A stretch of DNA of 64,000 nt, taken from assembly GCA_019055375.1 (NCBI GenBank), contig JAHQIW010000843.1, positions 45,906 through 109,905 of the forward strand, in the 5' to 3' direction. The notes under the pieces are model-generated. The model worked only from the letters and a program-made list of their open reading frames with translations. It made no database searches and had not been told where the DNA came from. Positions 24,001 to 37,200 of this stretch are shown piece by piece. Each line of letters opens with the position of its first letter. Positions within the stretch are counted from its first letter, which is position 1. The translations under genes and the position numbers were made by a program. Source of the DNA: Parelaphostrongylus tenuis. Taxonomy: Eukaryota; Nematoda; Chromadorea; Rhabditida; Metastrongylidae.

Positions 24001-26223
24001 TCTACTTTATTAATGATCGATTTGTCTGCAATTTCTTCACTTATAGCATAATTCCTCCTCATATAATGAGCAATCACAATGTACGTGTATGACTGACTGT
24101 ATTATCGAGGTACTCACCTCATCAAGGACAAAAGTAAGGTTCTCGCCGTCTAGACAGTATACCTCCTCGTCCATTAATGTTCTAGAATAATACATCGAGT
24201 TTTATAGCAGCTAAGGCATGATCAAAGCGACCAGAAGTTCCACCAAGTAGTACGACTCGGGACTCGGGATCCTTAAATAGGATCAAACTTTATTGGACGA
24301 CCCAACTTCTCGAGCGTTCTACGAACAACTCACTTATGAACGTAACACCCTATTGAGGACAATGTGAACTCCAACACAGTCATGTTTGTTTAAGAGATGT
24401 ACGGCTGGATTTTGAAGACTTTACTCTCGCGATCTGACCATTAACGCGTCACCAAACCCTTATCACAGACATTCATCGAGGACAAGAACTTTTGTTCATT
24501 TTTTGAAGGGTCATTATAGAAAATTCTAACAACATCAAGTTCCTGTAGCCACTATTGTGAACTTTATGATGTCAATGCCCTCAGCAAAAATTTTTCCCAG
24601 ATTAGCTAACTTACATATCCTGGAAAGAGCGCGTAGGGCCCAGTGGTTAGAGATGATCTGTGTCACACATGATCGACCAATCGATAATCCACGGTTCAAT
24701 CCAACTCAACGCTGATCAAACCATCTATCCTTCCAGGGTCGGTAAATTTGTACCACGCTTGTTTAGGAGGATACCACTACTGACATGTACATGGGTAAGC
24801 CATCACGAATCACTATAAAGATCCGATACAGATTCTACCACCTCAAAAAGGCTGTCAATTGCAGACGAATGCATGGTGTATCCCTCTCAAACTGATCAAC
24901 GCCGGAAGCTCTATCCTTTTATGTTGGGTATATCGCCCCAACTTACATTTCAACTTTGATACAGAAATTACGAAGAAGAGTGTTGTATCACGAAGGTAAA
25001 CGCGTAGTAATGGTCCATAGAACGATTACTTGAGAAGGAGCCACACTGTCTATGCTACTTTTTCCTGCTCATTTTCTTTCTATAAACAGTGAATGCCTGG
25101 ATACAATAACAAGTTGACAAAATTCGTCTATAGACACCACCAAGCTGAAAAGAAAAACTGCGCACCAAAATGAATCACTCAAGATTGAGGCTCAGGAGCC
25201 GCCCCGTCGTTGGTGAGTTGGAGGAACATCCATCTCGACTTTGGTTTACTACACCATAAACTTTTCTATGATAATATCTGACTCTAATATTTAATCATTG
25301 CTGAATGTAACCAAAAGGAAACTGAACTACGTTTTTAAACTACTTCGCAGTTTTGAATGGGAAAACACAAACCCATTTCTTAATTGAGCAGTATAGAGAT
25401 AGTGTCATACTATCACTTGATCTTGTAAATCCCGTCAGCTTGCCACTTTCTTTCTAACACAAACTAGATCTATTTCACAGTATCACAAGTCAAATCATTC
25501 AAGTCAGTAATACCATTCTCCCAAACAAATCTGGTACCAAATCCACCGATTTTGGAAGGATGGAAGGCTTGATGAATATTGCGTGCGGGGCCGAAACACT
25601 GACCACATGTGTGTCCCTTCTGACTACTGCGCCATACTTAGAACATAAATCATTGAATGATGACAATTATAGGGTTGATCCAAATGTATGTTCAAAAGAA
25701 CAAACTAGTGGTAAAGTCCGAGTTTGCCACCCTGTAATACAGCAATGATTGTAGATGTTTAAAACAGTAAATAACCTAACTCTAAGCCGTTCTTGAAATT
25801 TTGTGCGACAACCTCTAGACATTTTGTAAGATCTGTTTTGTCTTGATCTGGTGCATGGATTACCAATGTGGTTAGCTTTAAGCTATCCTCTACCGCTGGC
25901 AGTATAGAATCCATGTCTCCAATGACGACATCGGGCGATTTGAGGTTTTTCCTTCAACAAAAAGAAAGAGGAGAAATAGTTCATGACAATCGAGAGGATA
26001 AGAATTTAAGGTTTAACTACCTGCCAACAACTCTGTTGGCACCTCCATCAGTACAATAACGTTTCTTACACGCATTCCATAGAGTGGTCCAAACCGGACG
26101 TTCACTTTCCAGTGCGCCGTTGAGCCACACACAAACGTTATTCGCTTCAAAAGCAAATTCAGCATTCATAAACAACCAACGATCGAATGCTTCAAAACCG
26201 TTGACCATTTTATGCCGAGGCAT
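21088..26223 (-). CDS. tpk-1: Thiamine pyrophosphokinase
   Basis: Transfers pyrophosphate from ATP to thiamine, making the cofactor thiamine diphosphate in the cytosol. Five exons: 26021-26223, 25776-25951, 24118-24271, 22518-22629, 21088-21215; about 256 residues, normal for the eukaryotic enzyme. Motifs in order: TDGGANR, GDMDS, PDQDKTDLTK, GGTSGRFDHALAA, TGTCGVVPFCQ and SGFRWNL joining EDAKMAFGGVISTSN, matching the TPK catalytic and thiamine-binding domains. The start ATG has a possible trans-splice acceptor (AATACTAG) four bases upstream. Exon 3 has an extra A at 24200-24203 (should read AAINSMYYSRTLMDEE), and the exon 2/3 junction is one base out of phase, so a second indel is likely there. 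It starts 906 bp after the unc-32 stop on the same strand, the same neighbour order as in C. elegans; co-transcription is possible but not shown. Confidence 0.93.
22699..22951. mobile_element. Foldback element enclosing a tRNA-like sequence (tpk-1 intron 3)
   Basis: The left arm 22699-22750 (GATATACCCAATAGTGTGGA onward) is the near-perfect reverse complement of 22901-22951. The right half holds a tRNA-like block from about 22840 (GCGTCGGTGGTGCAACGGTT) to GGGTTCAGATCCCGGCTGACGC, with pairable acceptor and T arms. It lacks U33 and the long variable arm a GGA (Ser) anticodon would need, so it is not called as a tRNA gene. A single-arm relative is at 59630-59770. Confidence 0.8.
23000..23095 (+). 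repeat. tRNA-like element relic
   Basis: GTGGCGTCAGTTGTATAGCAG and box B-like TTGGGTTCAGCTTCTGCC, then GCATATCACTCAACC, the tail seen in other tRNA-like relics of the window. Confidence 0.5.
24200..24203 (-). other. Apparent +1 homopolymer indel in tpk-1 exon 3
   Basis: With AAAA the frame hits TAG after KLDVLF. With AAA it reads INSMYYSRTLMDEEVYCLD through to the intact donor, in register with the next exon. Confidence 0.85.
24630..24925 (+). mobile_element. tRNA-derived SINE, copy C (old, in tpk-1 intron 2)
   Basis: Strongly diverged copy: CAGTGGTTAGAGATGATCTG head, CGGTTCAATCC box B, CAGGGTCGGTAAATTTGTAC body, and ATCAACGCCGGAAGCTCTAT then TCCTTTTA at the end. Confidence 0.85.
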
Positions 26224-27129
26224 TTGCTAGTATTCAACTCAACCACTTTCATCATTTCTCCTTGCTTATTATACACTACTGATCAATATTCAGCAGTATC
26301 TTCACATCTCTACTGTCTACTATATACTAATGCAATTTCCAAAAAACAACTACATTCTAACTAATTTGGCAGAAGATAACTGTCATCATATAAAGAAGGA
26401 AAAAAATAAAAATTCGTGAATTTCGAACCAAACAGTAACTATGGACTCAAAGGCGATGGGACTTTCTATACCAACCCGGCTTCAGTAGGCAGTCAAGTGG
26501 ACAGCGAAGTCGCTTCATCCGCTCTCAAAAGTGACTTTGACTGAATTAGAAATGTATCTTGCCTCAATATTGAAGAGAAAACTCACGATACAGTACAACA
26601 GGTCACCAGTGACACTTCATTTCTTCACAAAGCACAAACACCACACAACACCGTAAGATTGTTACAACGGAATCATTTCTACTAAAGCTCATGGCCTGTA
26701 GCAAAACAGACTACAGAAATTCCTACTGAAGCGAAGAAAATGGACATCATGGAGACGAAAATCTATGATACCACAATCGAAACTGCGCGAACTTCTTCTA
26801 TTTTTGTCAGCCCTCCTCCAAAAGCAACAAAACCAACATAATTTCTCATTCAATATAATTTGTGAAATGGTGGCGGAAAACTGCCGATAGTTATCAAACA
26901 AATAAATAGTCGAGTAGCCATAAATACTATTACACTGATACAGAGCTTATTGAGTACAGACGGACAGATCTTAGTCAGAGACTTTGGCGCTCTCAATACA
27001 AGTGGAAAAAAGAAACATTTTGACTACGTACAGACACCACGATATATATGAGTGAGTCATCTATCAATTCTAAAAACTTTACATCGGACATTTCAGGATC
27101 AATTTCGATCAACTAAATTTAGTATAAAT
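26224..27129. other. unc-32 / tpk-1 intergenic spacer
   Basis: About 0.9 kb. No open frame of note and no plain AATAAA signal was seen on the minus strand. If the two genes form an operon, the tpk-1 leader would be trans-spliced at the TAG ending at 26227. Confidence 0.4.
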
Positions 27130-27415
27130 TTAGAGATTCTCTTCAGCTTCCCTCTCTTCCTCAAGGATCTTTTCAAACGAGAACGGAGTAAACATGTGAC
27201 CCAAGCCTCCATAGAACTTGGACTGGAACTCCACCCTGGAAAAGAACGACAAATACTACTGTGGTTATATATATATATGTATTTACATATATATATGTAT
27301 ATATAAGCATATATCTGCATGTATATGTATAAACATATGTGATATATATACTTGCGTATCGGTATATATGTGTATCTTTACACACATGCACGTAGAATGT
27401 GTACATATACACAAT

Positions 27416-27460
<45 letters not shown>

Positions 27461-27485
27461 GTGTATACGCATATATGTACTTATT

Positions 27486-27517
<32 letters not shown>

Positions 27518-30500
27518 CTTCCATACACATATATACATACAGATATATGGGTGATATATACGAAGAAATAACAAACTACAAGTCGAACTCCTAAATGGTC
27601 ATAACGCAATATGACGAGAAGTTTGTACTTCTCTGACTCCAGCCACTCAGATATGTACATTTGCTCGGTAACACAATACTGCGCTAGCATATTGTTAACA
27701 TGTTGAACTGACCAGTGAAGACGTAAGGCATGTAGAAACGCTGACAAGCCTTCCATCAGTACGAGAATAAATATAGACAATGATCCAAATATGAAGAACA
27801 GGACATATGTAGCCACTGCTCCATAGTAGCCATCAAGTTTGAACGCATGACGAAATACCATTGTCCACAACACGTCTGAGAGCTCTGAAAAAAAGGCACT
27901 AGCAGTGATGACTAGAACTTGCTCAGCTCAGATCTCCGAAACCCGTCTCATCTTCGCAATCTAGAAAAATATATATATCGCAGCAAAACACAGATGTGCC
28001 AGTCATATAGGAAGCAGATTAGACGATAAGTGGACGAAACGAACTGTAGAATGGACTCCATGAGAATACACTTGTCTCCGAGGACGACCACCTACCTACA
28101 ATATAGGCGGACATGTATGTAAAGAGAATTATCAGCTGTACTCGCAGCTGCGATGTTTCAGAGGTTTTCACGGTGTGAGATGCTGGCCAGCCGCCATTTT
28201 CAAATCAAACCACCACCATGGGCGACAATAGCGAGAAGAAGGAACGAATGGAAAATGTGCTAGGGTCCGTAATATTTCTGAAGAAGGACCGTCCAAACAT
28301 TCAAGTAAATAGAAGAAACAAAAAGATCTATGTACAGTATCTAAACCATGCTTGAATGATGATCGAAATGTATTATAACAGAAACAACCGGAGGCGCTTC
28401 ACTTTCTCTTTAAAATACCAATATGAGCTAACAAGGATCATTAAGAGCTAAATGCTCAATTTGCGTAAATCGCGCATGACACAATAGATGATTTATAGCT
28501 TCGTGCGACCACAACTTATGCATCCCCAACAAATGAATGATCGTTTTTGTTGAATTTTTCATTCAATAAAACAATTTCCCTAAACAACTTCTCGATTATG
28601 CTTTTTTTCCAATTCTAACCAATTTATCTATATTCTTGGACAATTCCACCTTTCGCGCATAACGAAAAAACTCGTGCCAAACAAAATGTCAAAATATGAT
28701 AGTCAGTTACATGACTTATTCTGAGTAAACCTCATCTGCTTTGCATGTCGTCTGTTTTCAGTCATATTCAACAAGGGCGTAGAAGGAACACTCCACCCCT
28801 CGAAGATATATTGCATGCCAACTCAGTGGTAAGTGCGCAAACAAAATCTTAGTACCCTAATCGTCAATTCGAGTAAGCACACTCCTATGGAGAACTCTTT
28901 TGATAGAGTAGATATGTAGAGAACAGATTCTGTCAACTCACGCTTAGCAGATAATTCACGTTGAGAAAACTGTTGCACAAATTAGCAAACGTAGTCAAAA
29001 AGCTCTATGTAGTGAAAATTAGTACGCGGAAAGAAAACGACAGCTCAAACCGACAACAGGTGAAAAAAGCAACCCATTACGGTTATTAGTGCTAAAAGTA
29101 AATATGCAAAACTAACGTGCATGAGCGAGAGAAAGAGCCCAGAGACGAAGGTAGGACGCAGTGTGTGATATGGACCCAAGTACAAATTCTATTGTATGGA
29201 TCCCTTGATACACCATGACTTCTCCAAGTTCGAACTAAAAAAGGAATATTGTAATCAAAGCTTAAGACATCATTAAGGAAATTCGCATAGACCCAATAAC
29301 GTTGAGCAATGTTAAAAACTTTTTGCGTCAGGCGGGACTCGAAACTCACATATCGCCCTATCCGGGGGCGAGTGTCCTAACCCGCTGCACTACCGCATCT
29401 AAGACTTCATAACAACGCTAAAAGCGATCAAGGAAAAAAAAAATTCTGTTTGATCATTCAATACTCTATATTTGTCAGCGTGACTGGGTTTGATGTCGAC
29501 ATCGACTACCCAGGCCAAACCTTCACGGTTCGTTGCTGAGAGATAGATGCGCTGAAGCGTAGAAAAAGTGGAGGCAAAACAGGCGTTGGTAGTGCGACGA
29601 GAGAAAGCAAGCGTTCTGTATAGAACAAAACGCGGGTTCAAGTCTCGCTTGCCAGAAAGTTTTGTACATTACTTAACATCATTGAAAAATCTAAAACATC
29701 ATACCACACTTAAAAACGGGTAAATGAAAAGGATGGTTTACAAACATGCATTTACTCGGCTACTTTAGCTATATTGAAAAAAATAGCTCTGGAATTCGCA
29801 CACATATATTCCACATACTGAGTTTCTATATGCACTTGTAAACGACAAACACTTCCCTATAAGTGAAATGTGCAAAAATTCAGAAATTGGGAAGTCCTTA
29901 CTTACAAACTTATCATATCTCAACTTCTAACTATAATATAAGCAGGCCATGAAAACTTCCCTTTCAAAGGAAAGCGTATTCTCTTCAACATTTACTCATT
30001 CAGACGTGTCTAGGATATATGCTCACCGACTCCGTTCCATGTCCACTGTTGATTCCTGATGCCGTCAGTGTTTTCGGTTCTGAATGGACAACTTCAGCAT
30101 CGTCTCCGTTCATATCAGCGCGTACGCTCTGAATAGACCATGCTCTTTACAAGTGATTGAGGTTAATCACCAACACCACCAGCACAAACGGATACTGTTA
30201 GCATGCACTCTAATTTTACAGAATGGAAAGCTACTTGGAAGCAACAGATAAACACAGACACAAAAAAGACCTTCTTATAATGTCAGTGAAACAATAAAAA
30301 TGTGAGAGTTCACGAAACAATTACACCACAACAGGGAAATTTGCTTTTCAGGTAACGAACCTTAAGCAAGAACTGACTGGTTGAAGAGCAGTGGTGTTGG
30401 TGTCAATTACAAATAAACCTTTTCAAATTATACTATTGTAATAGCGTGAAGCATATTACATGGAATAGAACACTATAGCAGAGAGCGCTTAGAAATGACC

Positions 30501-31227
30501 ATGACCAGCAGAACAAATTTTTGATGAAAAAGAGCCAGAAAAAATTAATAGGCAACATACAAAGCGCGCTGATGCAACAATATCTCAATCCCACGCATCA
30601 GTAAAATTTGCTTCGGTAAATTTAGTGGACATTACAGCGCTTTCATATAGGCATAAACAAGGGTTGGACATTAATTTGGTGCACTGATTTTTTTTTTGTG
30701 AAATAAACAGTCCACTACAAATGATAGATCGTTTATGTCAAACTATGACTTAGAACAATGGTCATTCTATGAGTCCTATCTAAGCTGTGAAACATCCACA
30801 TTCACATACAGAAATCAGTGGTAAGCTCATCCTAGAACCGCTGCCATTTGAGAAAACCTGGTCGAAAGGTAACCCTCTTAATGTTAAAAGGTAAGCGAGG
30901 ACCTGTGGACGATTTGGAAATAAATTGATGATTGATCTTCAACAAAACAGCCGCAAAGCGGAAGTCCGCTGAGACTTGCGTGATTATTTGGGTAAGACCA
31001 GTCAACACACTCGCGACGTTCGACGATGTTAACATTCAGCTAACGTTGATAATTTTCCAGCAGTTGTATGTGGAAATCTTAGAGCGTCATAGCTATAGAT
31101 TGATATGGAAGACTTCTACCACTATAAATATATATACTTATACATATACGTGCATATAAATACATATATACAATACAGATATGCTTAAAAAAAAGAATGT
31201 GTATATAATTTCATGTGTTATGTTCTC

Positions 31228-31271
<44 letters not shown>

Positions 31272-34200
31272 ATATATATGTACATATAAATGTATATATA
31301 TGCATAGAATGTATGCACGTGCATATGCACAAATATATATATATATATATATATACATACATATATATGCATGTACATACGTATGTGCATATATGCATAT
31401 GTACATAGATACGCGTACACATATATATTATATATACATATGTATACATATTATATATATGTATATATATATATATATATTCCCTCTCGAATCTCGCTTT
31501 CACTATGATTGGATTACAACTGAAATTTCGCAATGATTCAAAAAAACAAGCTGTCAGAACTTCAAACTTGAGCACAGAGACCGCATACATAAATGATGAA
31601 TTTTAGAACTGATGAATGAAATGCGGCTTATTCATCTTCTAAAAAGTTCTGTGGCCGCCAAAATGCGAGTTCCGTGTTAAAACAAAAAACAACTTGTGGA
31701 TGAAAGACTGCAGATTTGAGGGGCTATTGTTTTATAAATCAATATTGAGATATGTTCTACAAGGTAGTAGGCCAAGCTGGTGTCAGTCAGCCTTAAGAAC
31801 TATAGAGTTATATGGTCGCGAGTGTGCCTATCATCTAAATATTGTACATTGCATTGGTGTAATGAATGGTTCTTTGCGGTTAACCGGAGACAAATGAATA
31901 TTCCACATCATTTATTGGACAATATTTTAATAGGAGTGTTAGTAACCTTTCGAAAGCTTAAATCGCTGACTACTGCGGTACGTTGTCGGTCATTCGAAAT
32001 ATCCTTTTACGTCGCTTTAAAATTCAAAATATAATCATGCTTCACACACCAACCTTCTTTTTAATCCCATGTAAAGTTCGCTGGGCAAAACTTTTTCCTT
32101 ATAGTGCTAGTTCTCTTCTTGAAGTATGAGTCTCGAAGAATTCACAAATGTGTTTCTTTTGGGAGAAGCTCTTCTGATAGTGCTTCAGAAGAAAGAAAAC
32201 AATTTTTTATACCTCGCCGGACCCACACCTTTGCTATAGCGCAAGTTTCAATGATTCCAGCGCTGTGCTTATTTTCTGGAAAGACCATTCCACTGCAGCG
32301 TAGCAGGGAAAATAAGATCGAGTTTCATATAATCGGTGGCTTGAATCCGGCCAATCTACGGGCTTGGGAACGGAGCGATCAATCGATATACTGACGCGTT
32401 AGACATAAGAGGTGCAACCTGATACTAGTTGGGAAATTTCTCCGCTTTGAAACAGATCCTAGACTGAACGACTGATTCAGATACCACAAGATTTCCTCTA
32501 CACGATCCTATGCGTTCTGCGCTTCCAGCAAATTATGTGCGTGATAAAAATGCAGCGCGCGGTGGGTGTGAAACATAATTTTTATTCTGGATGCTACAGC
32601 GTTGTAAAAGGGTCTTTCGGAAGCTGGCCACGCAGCGCTTGAGAGATCAGAACTTTCGAATGATTATTAACACCCCTATGAAAAATTTTTGTCCAGCGAA
32701 TGAGGTTAAATATTCATTAGTCCCCGGATAACCGAAATGAACTTAGTGGATAGAAATCTACTAAATAACGATGCATTCTAATGAAACGAATGGCTAGTTA
32801 TTTCATAGAGTCGGTGAAAAAATTATCAAGAAAGCATCAGGGACAGAAGGGGTTGCATACACCTACACTTTCAAATCTTACTGATACAACTTATAGGAAA
32901 AAATAAATCGCAATATGAAACGAGTGTGGAAATCCCTATTCATATTCCCCATTAAACTGAAAGACATAAACTTTAGCACTTTCACATCGCAATACGGACC
33001 TCATCGCGCAGTGAGTGATAGTGAGCGTCTGCTGCTCGTCTACGATATCGCAGTATCAACGGCTTGACGAAAAGCATCAGAGGCACTTGTACCACCGCTA
33101 ACACCAGCAGAACTTGCTCGACGATCGCCTGAAAAGCTCGGCTGCTCTCCCAAGACACGAATATACAAATGGCCCTAGAAAGAACTTGAAACGCCACATG
33201 TCTTCGACCAATTGCGAATCCGTGTCAAGGGTAGTGCACAATTTTGATGTTTTTTCTAAACTTGCAGCCGGCCTATAAATGCTCATAAATGTTTCCATAA
33301 TTCATGATGTGCACATCTGCACACATCACTAACCAGCTGCCTATGACCAGCCTCTCGACGTTCCTTATCCATCTTCCAGAGCATGTATGGCTTTGCGAAC
33401 AGCATGACCGGTACACATGCAACCGCTATCAGCACAAATAGCGTTTGGAAAAAACCCTAAGATCGCACAATTATAAACCAAATAGAATATATCTAATAAT
33501 GCCGCACTTATAATCGAAAGAAGGAAATATGCAAACAATTTCTTCAATTAAAGATCCGGCCTTCTGACCTAAGTTGCTACAAATATTCGTAGCCATCAAA
33601 GATAGCGGACAAGATTCGTATACATTTGACACACTTATACCACTAGGTAAAATATGTATGTAAAAGGTGCACAATAGTGACAATTCGTATTTTGTTAATT
33701 TTGGCAATGATATGACATTTTTTTTGCTAATGATAATTTTGCCGAAGCTGAATTCTAGTCTAGGGTCTGTTCTAATTATTTATCATTTTTTAGCTGTGCT
33801 CAAGTCATGGACTGTAGAAACTAACGTATCTCAGTAGTTAGATTGCACAAGTCGGGAATAAAAACAGCAGCCATTGTTAAATCGACTTGTTTCAAAAGCA
33901 GCAATTGTCTACAGAACCGTGGAACGTTTCAGAAGAGTGGATGGATTGAGGATAGTCCTCGAAAAGATCGTCCAACCACCTCATCTACTCCGAAGAACAT
34001 TCGAAAGATCCACTGCCAAGTTCAAAGAAATCCGGAGCGCTGAGTGCGCAAAATGGCTCGGGGCTCGGGGCTCGGGAATCTCACGATAAGTGAGTGCAGC
34101 GCCCGAAACATTATCAAAAATAAGTTGGAGCTGTGCAGTAACAAGATCGCCCGTGTTCACTTTCTGAACAAATACATGAAAGAAAAACGGCTCTAAAAGA

Positions 34201-37200
34201 TAAGCCGAATGATCCGTTCGATAGCTGGTACTCGTTCGTCGAAAGTGCTTTTCATTGACAAGAAGAAAATCACGGTTGAACCACTGCACAATCGCCAGAA
34301 TCGAGGTCATTTTCTCAAAAAGGGTTAGCAGAAGTCCGCAGTAGCAGAAACCATGTGCCGCATCCATTTTCCGGTCTCTGTGATGGTCTGGTCCGGCGTT
34401 TGCGCCACCGGAAAGACGATGTTCGTCTTCATAAACGGAAACGTCAGAATCACTGCTGCCAGCTACCAGCAGCAAAATTTACGGGGCGTACTGGAGCCTT
34501 GGACTACTCAAAACTTTGGTACGGACGGATTTATACTTCAGCACAACTGCAGCCCTGCGCATTCAGCCTGTTCAACGATTGCCATCTGTCAAGAGGTGTT
34601 TCCAGGCGTTTGGGGCAAGGACATTTGGCCGTCAAACTCGGCGCATCTCTACCCAATAATTAATGCATGTGGTCCATGTGGAGAGAAATGTTTCGGCTAC
34701 TCGCTACTTTATCGTAGACGTGCTTAAAACAACGTTGACACGCGCTTGGGACAAAATACGGTGGAAACGTGTGCTAACATCGTTGGAAATTTCGCAAGGA
34801 ACTTCGTAAACGTATAGAGGCCACAGGAGGCAACTTTGAGGATTTGTTTAACTTTTTGGCTTATTGTCATGATTGCTGATATACTGAGAGAAATGGTAAT
34901 ATCAGAACATAGGTTTCATGAACGTCTATATGAGATGTAACCTATAAGCAGTTTTTCCACAGGTTGTCTGTTCCTTGGTTAATTAATGATGTTGAAAGGA
35001 TATCACTAAAAAAGCAAAGATCCTGACGAAAGTTTATTTTTCAATCCCTCAGCCGCTCCATTTCAGCCGTCGTATAAAGTTCGTAAGAGTGGTTTTATGA
35101 AATTTCAGCGTTGTGTAAAATTCTCACGATTATAACAATTTTATCGTAGAACTGTATTTCTAGCTGGTAGTTGCTGTGTAGCCGATGAAAAATCCTTATG
35201 CACTAAATCGGGACGCACTATTTACCTATGCTCCCAGTTACCTACGACCAATTCTTTCGCAACTCTGTTAAAGGCCTTTTCTAAGTTGACAAAAATGAGA
35301 AACGGTTTCCTCACTTCGCAAGACGTCGAGGCACTTCCTTATAATATGGGTTCGCGCTACCGTGCCGAAAATTCCGTATTCCACTGTTCCACTGCATAGT
35401 GGTACTTTTTGTTCATGTTTGATAAATCGTGTTAAGGGTGACTCAAGTGAATATCCTGCACACAAATGACAACAAGTCCAGTGGAGGATGATTGCCAATT
35501 ACTGCAGCTTGTCTTTTTATGAAACAACAAAGCTCCTTTGGTTTAGCATTAATTTAGGACATATTCTATCATAAAACGTGTGGAAAACTGAAAATCTTCA
35601 CGTCCTCTAATTCTGCTATCCACTTGACGAAATCCCACAAAGCATCCAACAAGCTGATAATCTGTTAGGTGAATCAGCGGTAGAATACTAAGAATCATTA
35701 ATTAGTAATGAGGGTGAAGTTAAAAATCACAAATACCTGGCCTGGGTACCAATGATTGAGGTGACACTGAAACTTTTGTACTCCATCTGCTTCGACGAAT
35801 CCTGAGTCTAACGGCTTCATCATGAACATATTGATAAGACCTATCAATAACGATGGAGCACAGTTTGAACCAGGGTATTTATACCCAAAGATGGAATCCT
35901 GCGCCTATAATAGACATTAATTTATAAATTATGACAACTCAGTACAACCATATTATACTGGATGAACGGTATATATAAGAACAGATAAATGCACGCTGTC
36001 ATACTGCAACTAGTACGTACCCCAGCAGTGAACCGAATCCATTTCACTATGATTTCCAAACAAAGGTACATGAATATGCTGGCAAGAAATATTATTTGGG
36101 GATGAACATGAATTTGATGTCAAGTTCGGATTTGAAATATCTGGAAAAAGACATGTAGAAACAAAACGAAATTTTATAAGAGCAGATCATTATGAAAGCA
36201 TTTGAAATTCAAAAAGTATTGGGTCTTCTCATAAGTTTTGGCGCTAGAGCAATGAACACAAAATTTCATGATATACATCGATTATTGGTAGTCGTTCAAT
36301 AGCCCGAATCTCGACAACTTTGATGCGAAAAATGGTTCTTTGAACGGTTTATAATAGAGCGCTACTAGAGCAGAAAAAAATCATGTTTCACACTCAAAGT
36401 AGTTAGCTCTTCGTTTGGCAATGTGATACAAAAGAAAATTCTGTACCTGCAGCACAACTTATCATAGTGTCCAATTGTTATTCGAAAAACCTAGAAATTT
36501 CTTTGAAAAGAGGAAAAACATTTCCAAATAAGTAAAGAATGTTGAGCGGTTATCAAATGACGCGCTCTTACGAGGCGGTAGTTGAAATCGCTGCGCACAG
36601 CGCCACTTAGAAATTTTTCCCTCTTCTCGAGGAATTTCTAGATTTTTTATATTATAATTGTGGAAGAGACTTTGTTATATTGTTCTATGGGTACAATAAA
36701 GTTTTTATTTCACACTGCCAAGTAAGTCCACTATAAAATTCAAGTGAAGAGCTTAGTAGAGTGCGAGACATGATCTTTTCGCTCTAAAGCGCTTATATAG
36801 ACAGCTTTATAAACTAGTCTAAGCAACAAGATTGTCGAAATTCAGATTATCGGATACCTGCCAATAATCCATTTATATTATAAAATTTGGTGTTTATCGC
36901 CCAGTGCCACAACTTATGAGAAGACCTAATAGCTGCGTGAAGTAAGAAACTGACTTATAATTATGGTAGCTAAGAAGTACGCCAAAGGTCATCTGTGCAA
37001 TGCCGAGAATTACGGATATTTTCATTTTCATCGAGTTCAGAAATGTAAGCTTGTTCGATTCCGCAAGATTCCAAACAGGATCAACACCAATTGGATATGG
37101 TCCACCAGCACTCTAAAACACACTGCTCTAGACGAAACATTAAATCATCAAACGGCTGAGTTAGTAGAGAGAAAAAGAAAGCAATGACCACAGGAAAGTT

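Noticed and set aside
25501..25745. Minus-strand FEHTFGSTL...LSSFNDL resembling the TPK GRFDHT...LSSL segment
   Set aside because: Contains stops, and the real segment was found in the exon at 24118-24271.
27099..27594. Long Tyr/Ile-rich open frames on both strands
   Set aside because: They arise from the (TA)n microsatellite; the true coding part here is the last unc-32 exon, 27130-27235.
31138..31590. 150-codon Tyr/Ile/His-rich open frame
   Set aside because: Produced by the (TA)n/(TATG)n tract in a unc-32 intron.
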